This document shows, piece after piece, positions 55,001 to 64,000 of a DNA stretch of 64,000 nt. A program made the position numbers and the translations under genes. Under the pieces are notes generated by a model, which saw only the letters and a program-made list of their open reading frames with translations, was not told the origin of the DNA and searched no databases. The stretch comes from Rhizobium sp. NFR03 (GTDB lineage: Bacteria > Pseudomonadota > Alphaproteobacteria > Rhizobiales > Rhizobiaceae): NCBI RefSeq assembly GCF_900111275.1, contig NZ_FOGR01000007.1, forward strand, positions 112,980-176,979, given 5' to 3'. Position 1 is the first letter of the stretch, and every line of letters begins with the position of its first letter.

Positions 55001-56113
55001 GCCGATCTGGCCGGTGCTCAGACTGGAAATGACGCTGGTCGAGAGCGCCGCGACCTGACCCGCCGTCAGCCCCGCGATTGCGTCCAGCCCTATCCCGGAA
55101 AAGGTCTGTCCCGTCATTCCGGACATCGCAGACGAGGACAATGCCGCAATCTGGGTAGAGGACAGGACGCCTATCTGTGTGGAGGTGAGGGATCTTACCT
55201 GCGTATACGAGAAACCACCGATCTGGTCTGCCGACAGTGCGCCCATCTGGCCCGTCGATAGGGCTGCAACGGACCTGGATGCCAGCGCGGAGATCTGAGT
55301 GCTGGAGAAGGCCTCGATTTGCCCGACGCTTAACGTGGAAATCTGCGATGCGCCCAGAGCGGCGACCTGCGCAGCCGAGAGAGCGGACAGCTTGTCACTG
55401 GCGAGGTCGGCAACACGCAAACCGGCGATTGCCCGGGTGGAGATCGCGCTGACATCTTCGGGGGACAGTTTGGCGATATCTGCCGATGACAGCGCCGCGA
55501 GCTGGAGCGACCCCAGGACGGAGACCTGCACGGAGGTCAGCGATTCCACCTGATCTTCGTTCAAAGCGGCGATCTGGTCCGTGGACAGATTGGAGACGGC
55601 GCCGGTGTTCAGCGCCGAAATCTGGTCTGCGGTCAGCGAAGACAGCACAAGCGTCTGAAGGCCGCGAATGGCGGTGCTCGAGATCGCATTCATATCGTCC
55701 GTCGAGAAGGTCGCGAGGTCTTCCGTCGTCAGCGCTGCCAGCTGGGCACTGGTCAGTCCCCTGATCTGGGCCGGCGTCAGCGCCTCCGTCTGCTCGGTCG
55801 TCAAGCCTTCGATCTGTGACGTGGTCAGCCCGCCAACCTGCGTTGCGGACAATGCCTCGATATCGGTCTTCTGCAGGACGGCGAGCTGATCCAGCGTCAG
55901 GCCCACGATGGCGGCACGGGAGATGGCGTTGAGCTGCGCGGTGCTGAGGATATCGACGTCTTCGGAGTCGAGAGCGGCGATCTGCGAGGAGGAGAGAACC
56001 TTGATCTGGGTCGGAGAAAGAGAACCGACATCCTCCGTGGTCCAGCCCTTGATGGTATTCGCGGACGTGGACCGGATTTGCGTGACGCTCAGGCCGGAAA
56101 CAGTTGTCGTCAT
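49091..56113 (-). CDS. Giant octapeptide-repeat protein (2340 aa)
   Basis: A repetitive protein of unknown family. Almost the entire length (about residues 8-2285) is octapeptides with the consensus [Q/A]-[I/V/L]-x-x-[L/F]-[S/T]-[S/T]-x, for example QIAALSTD, QVAALTSR and QLAALGAE, roughly 285 copies. About every ten octads a marker block occurs, an acidic octad like EDLATFST followed by DIxAIS and AIxGL. I count about 30 such modules of roughly 80 residues. I noticed no cysteine and only a few lysines and prolines; Ser and Thr are about a quarter of residues. The last 50 residues are Ser/Thr/Glu-rich, ending SLIMSMLSV. There is no N-terminal signal peptide. The start ATG at 56113 is set by similarity to the paralogue at 63397. 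RTX and TPR motifs are absent. Confidence 0.88.
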   Translation of the reverse strand: MTTTVSGLSVTQIRSTSANTIKGWTTEDVGSLSPTQIKVLSSSQIAALDSEDVDILSTAQLNAISRAAIVGLTLDQLAVLQKTDIEALSATQVGGLTTSQIEGLTTEQTEALTPAQIRGLTSAQLAALTTEDLATFSTDDMNAISSTAIRGLQTLVLSSLTADQISALNTGAVSNLSTDQIAALNEDQVESLTSVQVSVLGSLQLAALSSADIAKLSPEDVSAISTRAIAGLRVADLASDKLSALSAAQVAALGASQISTLSVGQIEAFSSTQISALASRSVAALSTGQMGALSADQIGGFSYTQVRSLTSTQIGVLSSTQIAALSSSAMSGMTGQTFSGIGLDAIAGLTAGQVAALSTSVISSLSTGQIGKFDGDQLAALTPVQVKMLGSNQLAALDSDDIASFSTTDIGAINGRVVQGLKADVVAALSIEQLVALSAPTFAFLTSTQINALSNDKLTALLPAQIAALGAAQISGWGSGQFEALSTEQMARISTRTMASLGTLQISSLTAEKTAALTSQQARALTATQISAFSDAALDAFSSAAMAAVSTSAIRGLSTGTLEGLSTDRIAAFTSSQAAALTTLQLAAMSNTKIEALSSAQIRALSAAQLSVLTSAAIATFSPEDMSAIASKAISGLRTDIIATLTSDKIAALTTSAISQLTSPQVAALRTDQVAALSTDQIKALTATQLAALGAEDLATFSDDDIQAISKSALSGLTTDTAATLSTAQLAALTTTQVPGLTKAQLSTMSTAQIEILSEAQVAALTSVQLSGLSDDAVATFSTDEIAAMNKAAVQGLSVTGLSTAQVAVLSTAQIAALRTTQVAALSTEQIGALTTAQVAALNVNAIAALSTAQIAALGADKFAALGTAQVARLTATQVAVLDANDLSNFSTSNIAAINGRALSGLSTDVIPTLGTDKIAALGTLAIASLTTAQIEALGTAQVEALSATQIRVLTAAQLAALGANDVATFSEAEVAAISNAAITGLSGDVMESLTNAKVTALSTSAIARLTSTQISAMGPSQIAALSVAQVKALNATQMAAIEVEDIGAFPTANIAALSSQGLSGLGTDLVAALSVAQVEALGTAALAGLSTLQASALSTAHLAALTVSQVKQLTATQVAALSENISALSTANVAALTSAAVSGMSSDQIAALSDAQFAALTTAQLGGMTSQQMAGLSTAAIVALSPERIGALSSSAVAGLSTAQITALDTDQLANLSTRQVAALSSTQIGALATSDVAVLTPTQIAALSGAAIPGLTSQQIAVFTPAQSEALTSAQVASLTSGQVSALQSDDMATFSTKDIAAMTSAAVGGLTTDTIATLSNEQIAALSASGVSGLTTRQLAALQTTQVEALTGVQIAALSSTQLAALSSSAIATFSTREIAVIDPAAVAGLSSDTIASLDTKIAALSTAAVAALGSRQIDALTASQVGSLTRAQLGALTFRQTPALTADDIQAILPKNIGALSSSAMAGITSQAVAALSNEQIAALSSSGISGLSTSLIARLSSLQVQALGTTQIAALSSRQVAVLATDDVAALTTTQIAALSAAGIAGLSTQQIGVLSADQAEALHGTQIAALGSRQLAALGAAALARFSPADIGAISSTAIAGLSPAAIATLSTDAVAALSAGSVAVLSSTQIAALSTDQIDVLTTAQVAALTSRQIAALGTQALATLSIPQIAALSADGVAGFSSTQIAALSTDQTAALTPTQVAALSSSQVAGLDTEDLSGFSTADIAAFLSATVPGLSTAAIASLSAEHVAALSTSGVSGLTTGQISTLTNEQIEALTPTQLGALSSKQASAFEPADIALLSAAQIGGFGTSGVAGLSTAAISILTIDQAKALTAAQVGTLSSQQLAALSLDALDNLGTPQVAAISSSAIPGLSTTVIASLSTGQIAALGTSAIAGLDTAQIAALSVEQAEALTTAQIAVFNSRQLAAFGAEDIDSFSTGDIAAISSVAIAGLSSSMLSALTPQQIAALSTGGISGLATTQIAALTSGQIEALSLGQVGALTSTQVGALEANGIAGLSDSQLAALSTKGLSGISSSQAAALTPTQMQALSTSQIAALGSDAISGLTTDSLATLKPAKIGALGSTAVKGLPTAFIAALTPAEIAGLGTGTVAGLTSTQLGVLSAEQMDMLTGSQITALSQNALAGLTTTQLATFSTEDFAAIAPGSIKGLSTTIVSGLTSTNIAALTTGQVAALGYSQVNALTPAQIAMLSTSQVGSFGLMQAAAFGSDDLVQLTPEHIISLSTSAISGLSTRAISGLTVAQAEAFTPAQVNSMTSSQLQALTDVATNAQTTTTASSARFAPASETSSTEAGSSAPSEQPSENSASLIMSMLSV
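49319..56090. repeat. 24-bp coding tandem repeats with about 240-bp superperiod
   Basis: The DNA of the giant gene is a degenerate tandem array of 24-base units, recurring on the plus strand as variants of GCGGCGATCTGCGTC. Units group into modules of about ten (240 bp), visible as recurring ATATCCTCG/ATGTCGTCC-type acidic codon patches. Copies are diverged, so most are not identical at the DNA level. Unequal recombination could alter copy number. Confidence 0.8.
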
Positions 56114-56236
56114 GCCATCAATCCCCACTTCACCGGCCGCTCGCGACTGGCGCCAAGCCGCGCCACCGGGCAATTCCCCTTCCGAACGAACATGAGGTGA
56201 TCCCATCGAAACGGCCGGTTACCGTTGTGAGTAGTG

Positions 56237-56260
56237 GTTCAGGCTTGCATGAGCCTGAAC
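56237..56260. promoter_or_regulatory. Perfect 9-bp inverted repeat upstream of the giant repeat gene
   Basis: GTTCAGGCT and AGCCTGAAC form perfect 9-bp arms around TGCATG. It lies 124 bases upstream of the repeat-gene ATG on the minus strand, in a 466-base intergenic region (56114-56579) shared with the divergent MFS gene. It could be a regulator site or an mRNA leader hairpin. I see no other gene in this region. Confidence 0.5.
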
Positions 56261-56579
56261 TGAGACGGCAAACGGATTGTATCGATGTCGATATGCGCGG
56301 TGCGGTCGCGCAAATGGACGCGGCTGCATCCAAGGTCATGGCCGTCTGGCATCGGTTACACCGGCAGTGACGACCGGAAGCGCGGAACGTAAGTTTTGCT
56401 GACTATCAGGCTTGACCACTTAAGGTGATGGGTCCAATTCAGGGGAACGAGATGCGATCTCGAACGACGCAGCGCGGGCGGCCACAGGGGCGCGCTGGCG
56501 CATATCGTCGTCTACTGACGGCCGTCCGACCGCCGAATGTCCCTCCCTTTGCGCCGGAAAGGCGCTCCGGAACCGATAC

Positions 56580-58058
56580 ATGACTGTAAAACGTGTTCAT
56601 CGCGGTCTGGTTGTTGCCGCGATCATGGCCAGCATGGCGATGATCGCTGTCGAGGCAACCATCGTCTCGACCGCCATGCCGCAGATCGCGGCGCAGCTCG
56701 GCCAGATCAATCTCTACAGCTGGGTCTTCTCCTCCTTCCTTCTGACGCAGACGGCAACCACCGTCGTGTTCGGCAAGCTGTCGGATATCTACGGCCGCAA
56801 GCCCGTCGTCCTGTTTGGTATCGCCGTCTTCCTCGTGTCGTCGCTGCTTGCAGGCTTTGCCTGGTCCATGCCGTCGATGATCGCATTCCGCCTGTTGCAG
56901 GGTATCGGCGCCGGCGCGATCCAGCCGGTTGCAATGACGATCGTGGGAGATCTTTTTCCCGGGCGCGAGCGCGGAAAGGTGCAGGGCTATCTTGCAAGCG
57001 TCTGGGCGCTGTCCGCTGTCGTCGGGCCGCTGCTCGGCAGCTTCATCATTCACAGCCTACCATGGGCCTGGGTGTTCTGGATCAACATCCCCGTCGGCAT
57101 CCTCGCCGCCTTTGGCTTCATCCGTTTCCTGCACGAGGAAAAGCAGACGCGCACGGTGTCGATCGACATTCTCGGCGCAGTGCTCTTTGCCGTCTCCATC
57201 TCCGCGCTCATGGTGGCGCTGACCGAGGTGGAGGCCGCGACACCTGTCTACACGATCGTGGCGGTTCTCGTCTTCGTCGTCAGTCTCGGTCTGTTCCTCT
57301 GGCAGGAGCGTCGTGCCGAAGCGCCGATGGTCGCGCCCGATCTCTGGCTGCGCCGGCCGATTGCGGCCTCCAACATCGCCGTGTTCTTCGCCAGCATGGC
57401 CATCATGGGGCTGACCACCTTCCTGCCTATGTATGTTCAGACGGTGCTCGACCGTTCGCCGTTGGTCGCCGGCTTCGCGCTCACGATGCTGCTCATCGGC
57501 TGGCCGGCCGGTGCCACCTTCGCCTCGCGCATGTTCCCGCGCTTCGGGCTGCGGCCGATCATGCTTGTCGCGAGCCTGATCGTTCCTGCCGGTGCTTTCC
57601 TGCTCGTCCTTTTGACGCCCGACAGTTCACCCGCCCAGGCGGGCGCGGGATCGCTGATCATGGGGGTCGGCATGGGCCTGCTGAATATCTGCGCCCTGGT
57701 CATCACGCAGGAGAGCGTCGGCTGGTCTCAGCGCGGCAGCGCGACAGCCTCGAACGTGTTCTCGCGCAACCTCGGCAGCACGCTCGGTGCTTCCATTCTG
57801 GGCGCGGTGCTCAGCTACGGCCTCGCGCATGCGGGCGGGATGGGCGCCATCACCCCCGAACAGTTGCGCGGCCTGCTCGACGGTACGGGCGCGGCCGCAA
57901 TCGATGCGGCCTCGGTCCGCATGGCTCTTCAGGCAGCGCTCCACGTCACCTTTATCGTGATGTTCGTGATGACGATCCTCATCGTCCCCGTCTGCCTCTG
58001 GGTGCCCAAGCTTCTCGATCAGGATCAGCCTTTGGAGGGCGCTGGAGGCAAGGCCTGA
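56580..58058 (+). CDS. DHA2-type MFS transporter (492 aa)
   Basis: A major facilitator with about fourteen membrane helices, the length and pattern of the EmrB/QacA (DHA2) family. Motif A is present as GKLSDIYGRKPVV near residue 65. LLQGIGAGAIQPVAMTIVGDLFPGRERGKVQGY, given here in part, near 105-137 includes the family's motif C-like region. VVGPLLGSFIIHSLPWAWVFWINIPVG follows near 152 (in part). Substrates are typically drugs or small amphiphiles. It is divergent from the giant repeat gene and convergent with glf. A functional link to the surface-protein locus is possible but unproven. Confidence 0.9.
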   Translation: MTVKRVHRGLVVAAIMASMAMIAVEATIVSTAMPQIAAQLGQINLYSWVFSSFLLTQTATTVVFGKLSDIYGRKPVVLFGIAVFLVSSLLAGFAWSMPSMIAFRLLQGIGAGAIQPVAMTIVGDLFPGRERGKVQGYLASVWALSAVVGPLLGSFIIHSLPWAWVFWINIPVGILAAFGFIRFLHEEKQTRTVSIDILGAVLFAVSISALMVALTEVEAATPVYTIVAVLVFVVSLGLFLWQERRAEAPMVAPDLWLRRPIAASNIAVFFASMAIMGLTTFLPMYVQTVLDRSPLVAGFALTMLLIGWPAGATFASRMFPRFGLRPIMLVASLIVPAGAFLLVLLTPDSSPAQAGAGSLIMGVGMGLLNICALVITQESVGWSQRGSATASNVFSRNLGSTLGASILGAVLSYGLAHAGGMGAITPEQLRGLLDGTGAAAIDAASVRMALQAALHVTFIVMFVMTILIVPVCLWVPKLLDQDQPLEGAGGKA

Positions 58059-58076
58059 CGAGGTTCGTCGGGACGC

Positions 58077-60552
<2,476 letters not shown>

Positions 60553-60705
60553 GTCGTCCTGCCTCTCGTCGATGTCGTCGTTCGTCTGATTGCGGCAAAG
60601 TGCCGGATCGTCTCGTCCCCGGCCGCCTGCGTGCGCGTCCCTGCAGCACGCTATCCGTCTTTTACCTGCGCCGAATTTTGTCCTGAAAACGATTCCGACC
60701 GGGCC

Positions 60706-62766
60706 CTAGGCATTGGGTTGATCAATGTCAGTCCAGAAGCGGGTGTCGTGGGCGATCGGCGCATAGGCGTGGCGCTGGGCGATGGCCTCGCGGTAACGCT
60801 CGCGGTAGCTCGCATCCGTCTCGAACTCGAGCGGGTCCGCTAGGAAATCCACGCCGACCTCGTAGTAGATGTCGAGATTGTCGAGGCGCGGCACGGGAAT
60901 CTCGCCACGCTCGCCTTCGCCCTGCATCTGCCAGTACAGTTCTTCGAGACGGCGCACCAGAGCAGGGATGTCGCGCAGCGCGCAGGTCTCCCGCTGAGCC
61001 TGCAGCGATTCGCGCACGGCTTGCAGGCTCTTCGGATCGCGGGCGTAGGCTATGGCCTTGCCGACATAGGCGTCCGGCGTTTCGCAGATCATTTCCGGGA
61101 TGCCGGCGGCAGATACGATGCTGCCGCAGAAGCGGGATGCAAAGCCCTTGCCGCGGAGCGTCAGGACCGGAAGCCCCATGGTCACTGCGTCGGCAGCTGT
61201 GGAATGCGCGCCGTAGGGGAAGGTATCGAGGAACAAATCCGCCACGCCGATGCGCGCGAGGTGGAAAGCGTTGGGAACCTTTGGCGCGAAGATCAAACGG
61301 TCCGGCTCGACACCGTGGTCAACCGCAAGTTGCCGAAGCCGCTCGTTGACGGGCTCCGAGGCTCCGAGCAGCCAGAGTACACTGCCGGGTACGGCGGCGA
61401 GGATGACCATCCAGCGGGAGAAGCACGCAGCGGTCGTCTTCTGCGAGCCATTGAAGCAGGCGAACACGAAGGCATCTTCCGGCAGGCCGGCGGCCTGACG
61501 CGTCGGCTTCGGCGCGATCGTCCGCTTCCGGTCGACCGGCTGGTTGCAGGGAATGCGCAGGACCTTTTCCGTGTAGTAGAGTTCGTTTTCCGGCGGAATG
61601 ATCTGCTCGTCGGCTATAATGTACTGATGGACCGGGCTCGCCATCGTTCCGGGATAGCCGCAGAAGTTCACGATGACGGGCGCCGGGCGATAGGCGAAGA
61701 TCTTCGTGCGCGCGTGTTTCGTGTAGCCGTTAACGTCCACGAGGATGTCGATCTCGTCGGCGAGGATCTGCTTTGCGGCATCGAGATCGCTGAACGTGGC
61801 GATGTCATGCCAGTGATCGACCGCCGCACGGATTCGGGTCTGCGTCGCATCGTCGGTCCGGGGCTCGCCGCAGTAGTAGGCGAAGATTTCGACTTTCTTC
61901 TTGTCGTGCAGTTCCAGAACCTCGCTGAGCGCGAAGCCGACGGCATGATCGCGCAGGTCGGAGGAGACGTAGCCGATCCGCAGGCGTTCGGCCGTGCCTG
62001 TCTTCTTGCGGGGCGCCGGACGCAGGATGTCGCGGGCATTGATGCGGCCGACGAGATGCTGATTGTAGCGGTAGGCCTTTGCCATCTGGAAGATCGGGTC
62101 ATCCGTGTAGCAGGCAAGCGGCAGTGGCGAAAAAGCTTCCAGCAACTGCCGGCCCGTGACGTATTCCGACGTTGTGATGATCGGCCACTTGCACTGGTGC
62201 TGGCGCGTCGACAGCCAATGCTGCGCCGCCTCTGTCCGCTCCGGACGAAGCTCGATCGCCTGCCACAGAATCGTTTCGGCATCCTCGAGCAGTCCGACAC
62301 TCTCCATGACGCGGCCGATATGCTGGAGCGCCATCAGGCGATAGCTGATCTTTTCCGGCGTGATCTCCTGCGTGGCGGCGACATACTGCTGCCATTGCTG
62401 AACGGCCTGTGCGTTCATGCCGCTGTCCTCGAAGGTGCGGCCAAGGTTGATGCGCGCCTGGCCCATCTGCGGTGCGATCTTCAGGCTGGCCTGAAGCGCA
62501 TTGATGGCGCCGGGCATGTCATCGAGGCCTCGCAGCGTGACGGAGTAATTGAAGTAGGCGAGGTGCAGGACCGGGCTGTTGTCGTTGAAGGCGATCCACG
62601 TGCTGTAGAGCTTCGCGGCCGCAGCCTTCTGATTGCTCGCGTTCAGCTCTTCCGCGATCTGGAACAGCTCCAGGAGCGACAGCTGCTGTTGGCGCGAACG
62701 TTCCAGGGCGCTGGCAAGCATCGATGGGTGTGTCGCGGCAAAAGTATTATGCATGACCATGGGCAT
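60706..62766 (-). CDS. SPINDLY/OGT-type O-GlcNAc transferase family protein, GT41 (about 686 aa)
   Basis: A TPR region (about residues 15-185, including ALQASLKIAPQMGQARINLG and AETILWQAIELRPERTEAAQ, each in part) precedes a GT-B catalytic domain from about residue 270. The GT41 hallmarks are RIGYVSSDLRDHAVGFAL near 272, DVNGYTKHARTKIFAYRPAP near 350, FCGYPGTMASPVHQYIIAD near 373, FNGSQKT near 445 (the lysine of the UDP site) and LDTFPYGAHSTAADAVTMGLPVLTL near 520 (in part). The start is uncertain: ATGs at 62766, 62760, 62754 and 62886 are in frame. GT41 enzymes glycosylate proteins. Its location between two giant Ser/Thr-rich repeat genes makes them likely acceptors. Confidence 0.88.
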   Translation of the reverse strand: MPMVMHNTFAATHPSMLASALERSRQQQLSLLELFQIAEELNASNQKAAAAKLYSTWIAFNDNSPVLHLAYFNYSVTLRGLDDMPGAINALQASLKIAPQMGQARINLGRTFEDSGMNAQAVQQWQQYVAATQEITPEKISYRLMALQHIGRVMESVGLLEDAETILWQAIELRPERTEAAQHWLSTRQHQCKWPIITTSEYVTGRQLLEAFSPLPLACYTDDPIFQMAKAYRYNQHLVGRINARDILRPAPRKKTGTAERLRIGYVSSDLRDHAVGFALSEVLELHDKKKVEIFAYYCGEPRTDDATQTRIRAAVDHWHDIATFSDLDAAKQILADEIDILVDVNGYTKHARTKIFAYRPAPVIVNFCGYPGTMASPVHQYIIADEQIIPPENELYYTEKVLRIPCNQPVDRKRTIAPKPTRQAAGLPEDAFVFACFNGSQKTTAACFSRWMVILAAVPGSVLWLLGASEPVNERLRQLAVDHGVEPDRLIFAPKVPNAFHLARIGVADLFLDTFPYGAHSTAADAVTMGLPVLTLRGKGFASRFCGSIVSAAGIPEMICETPDAYVGKAIAYARDPKSLQAVRESLQAQRETCALRDIPALVRRLEELYWQMQGEGERGEIPVPRLDNLDIYYEVGVDFLADPLEFETDASYRERYREAIAQRHAYAPIAHDTRFWTDIDQPNA

Positions 62767-63396
62767 CACATTGATCGTGGGCCTGATGGCCGCATTGAAA
62801 AGCTGGTTCTGGTCCCTGCCTAACGACGTTGCCTTGCCTTGAGCTTGCGATCGCAGTGCAGCACAAAGGTAAGTCAGTCTTGTCATACTGCTGTGCTTGC
62901 CGATCTCGGGTCGAGCAGCCGGAGAACTGTATCCGGCAGGACAATCACCATCCCCGCGCAAGTTCTACGAGGTAACGAATCTGATGATGTCTAAACTATT
63001 GCTTAAGGTTGCGTTTTAACCGAAAATTAGAAGGTGCCATCTACAAATAGCAACTAGACGGCTCAGTGTCTCCTTCTCCCGCGACAGGGAGCCGCCTGCA
63101 GATGAATTGACGAACTTAGAATACCTTTGATGATTTAAGGTGTGGGAAGCAGAGGCTAGAACTCTGCATGCATGATGCCGCCCTCACGTCAGGCTCATAC
63201 GAGCCATGTTTCCAGATATTCTTTCCGCTTGAACGAGCGCCAACCTGTGCCTAGCCCGATGGAGCAGGCAGCAGCCATGGCGAACGTTTGGAGATGCCCG
63301 GCGCATCCTTGGCTCTGTGACGCGAGGCCCAGCCTTCCGCCGCAGGCATCGGAGAGGAGAGAATATTAAATCCTTGAACGATGAAGGCGCGCACCT
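62767..63396. other. AT-richer divergent intergenic region
   Basis: About 630 bases separate the GT41 gene and the second repeat gene. A patch from about 62980 to 63140 is distinctly AT-rich and contains two TTAAGG-type elements (near 63000 and 63135). This would be the promoter region for both directions. I see no convincing gene. A 65-codon frame at 63172 has no ribosome-binding site or family match. Confidence 0.5.
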
Positions 63397-64000
63397 ATGA
63401 CCTCGATTGTATCTTCTCTCAGCGTTAAACAGATTCAGTCCCTGAACACCGCCACGATCGCGTCGTTCACGAGCAGCGATGTCGAGGCTCTCACCTCGGC
63501 CCAGATCGCGGCATTATCATCGCAGCAGATTGCGGCCTTCAACACGCAAGACCTGGCGGCGTTCAGTTCGACACAGCTTCGCGCGGTTTCCGCTGCAGCC
63601 GTGCCCGGCCTGACGGTCGGCCAGCTCGCTGTTCTCAACAGCAGCAAGATTTCAACGCTGGTCGCCAGCCAGGTTTCATCGCTGACATCCACTCAGGTCG
63701 CCGCGCTTTCCTCCGGTCAGCTCGACGGCCTCACATCGGTTCAGCTCGGTGCACTGAGCTCCGGTGCACTCTCGGCTTTCGCGACCGAAGACATGGCGAC
63801 GATCTCGTCGTCCGAGATCTCCGCTCTCAGTGCGAGGTCGATTGCAACGCTTTCCACGGCGAACTTCGCGGTTCTGACGTCCACGCAGCTGAGCGGTCTG
63901 ACGACGACGCAGGCCAACGCCCTCTCGACGGCGCAGCTCAAGGTGCTTTCGACGGCGCAGATCGATGGCCTGACGACGGCACAGGTCAAGGTGCTGACGG
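63397..64000 (+). CDS. Second octapeptide-repeat protein, 3'-truncated by the window edge
   Basis: An open frame of 201 codons with no stop runs off the right edge. The N-terminus, MTSIVSSLSVKQIQSL, aligns with the N-terminus of the 2340-residue protein without gaps for about 120 residues. It shares the octad phase, the QLAVL block and the later TEDMAT-type acidic octad. It then continues as octapeptides (QIAALSSQ, QVAALSSG, QLDGLTSV). There is no signal peptide. A weak GAAGG ribosome-binding site lies 10 bases upstream. It is a plus-strand paralogue divergent from the GT41 operon; its total length and C-terminus are unknown. Confidence 0.88.
   Translation, partial: MTSIVSSLSVKQIQSLNTATIASFTSSDVEALTSAQIAALSSQQIAAFNTQDLAAFSSTQLRAVSAAAVPGLTVGQLAVLNSSKISTLVASQVSSLTSTQVAALSSGQLDGLTSVQLGALSSGALSAFATEDMATISSSEISALSARSIATLSTANFAVLTSTQLSGLTTTQANALSTAQLKVLSTAQIDGLTTAQVKVLT

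Noticed and set aside
49319..56090. CRISPR-like array
   Set aside because: The 24-bp units are degenerate, have no unique spacers and keep one open frame for 2340 codons.
49091..56113. RTX calcium-binding or ice-nucleation protein
   Set aside because: No GGxGxD nonapeptides and no AGYGSTxT octads are present; only the two-level periodicity is shared.
61021..62823. Long plus-strand open frame opposite the GT41 gene
   Set aside because: The GT41 domain on the minus strand is unambiguous; the antisense product has no domain.
63172..63369. 65-codon gene ahead of the second repeat protein
   Set aside because: No ribosome-binding site, unusual Pro/His/Arg-rich composition, and it lies in the probable promoter region.

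Overview
The window is high-GC alphaproteobacterial DNA and most likely comes from a Rhizobiaceae-type soil or plant-associated bacterium. This rests on the propionyl-CoA carboxylase/methylmalonyl-CoA mutase cluster, the abundance of sugar, sugar-acid and peptide-type ABC importers, the FadR- and LysR-type regulators, and the dense gene packing with ATGA start/stop overlaps. It looks chromosomal. I see no insertion sequences, phage genes, tRNA or rRNA genes, or CRISPR arrays.

Layout. 1-2.3 kb: the end of htpG, a small hypothetical gene and a proline-rich exported protein. 2.3-10.7 kb: a catabolic island for an unidentified nitrogenous, probably cyclic-amide, compound. It has a RidA-like and a creatininase-like gene divergent from an NMT1/TauABC-type importer, a CodA-like amidohydrolase, a VAO-type FAD oxidase, a flavodoxin-fold reductase and a LysR regulator. 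10.9-12.6 kb: a membrane GGDEF protein and a DEDDh exonuclease. 12.8-18.0 kb: a dehydrogenase resembling D-apionate oxidoisomerase, followed by a ribose-type importer with a DUF2291 lipoprotein. 18-19.3 kb: an EamA exporter and a small gene remnant. 19.3-26.7 kb: a ureohydrolase, then pccB-pccA-mutase-epimerase, the complete route from propionyl-CoA to succinyl-CoA. 26.7-34.2 kb: a DoxX-like protein and an arabinoside operon with an ABC importer, GH51 arabinofuranosidase and a fused HTH/jelly-roll regulator. 34.4-37.0 kb: zwf and a lytic transglycosylase. 37.0-41.7 kb: a sugar-acid cluster with kdgD, a FadR-type regulator, 2,5-dioxovalerate-type dehydrogenase and an enolase-superfamily enzyme. 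41.7-48.8 kb: a Dpp-type importer operon that ends in its own FadR-type regulator and an alpha/beta hydrolase. Much of 12-49 kb therefore reads as a plant cell-wall sugar scavenging zone.

The unusual part is 49-64 kb. Two giant proteins built from Ala/Leu/Ile/Ser/Thr/Gln-rich octapeptides (a 2340-residue one on the minus strand, and a second running off the right edge on the plus strand) flank a minus-strand set of glycosylation genes. These are a SPINDLY/OGT-type GT41 glycosyltransferase, a GT-A-like glycosyltransferase with a farnesoic-acid-O-methyltransferase-like (FAMeT) domain inserted in it, and UDP-galactopyranose mutase. A DHA2-type MFS transporter sits beside them. My reading, which is inference, is that this is a dedicated system that makes, glycosylates and exports giant Ser/Thr-rich repeat proteins. 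The octapeptides are grouped into about 30 modules of roughly 80 residues in the first protein.

All domain calls are by eye, without database searches. Start codons were chosen from ribosome-binding sites, overlaps and signal peptides.
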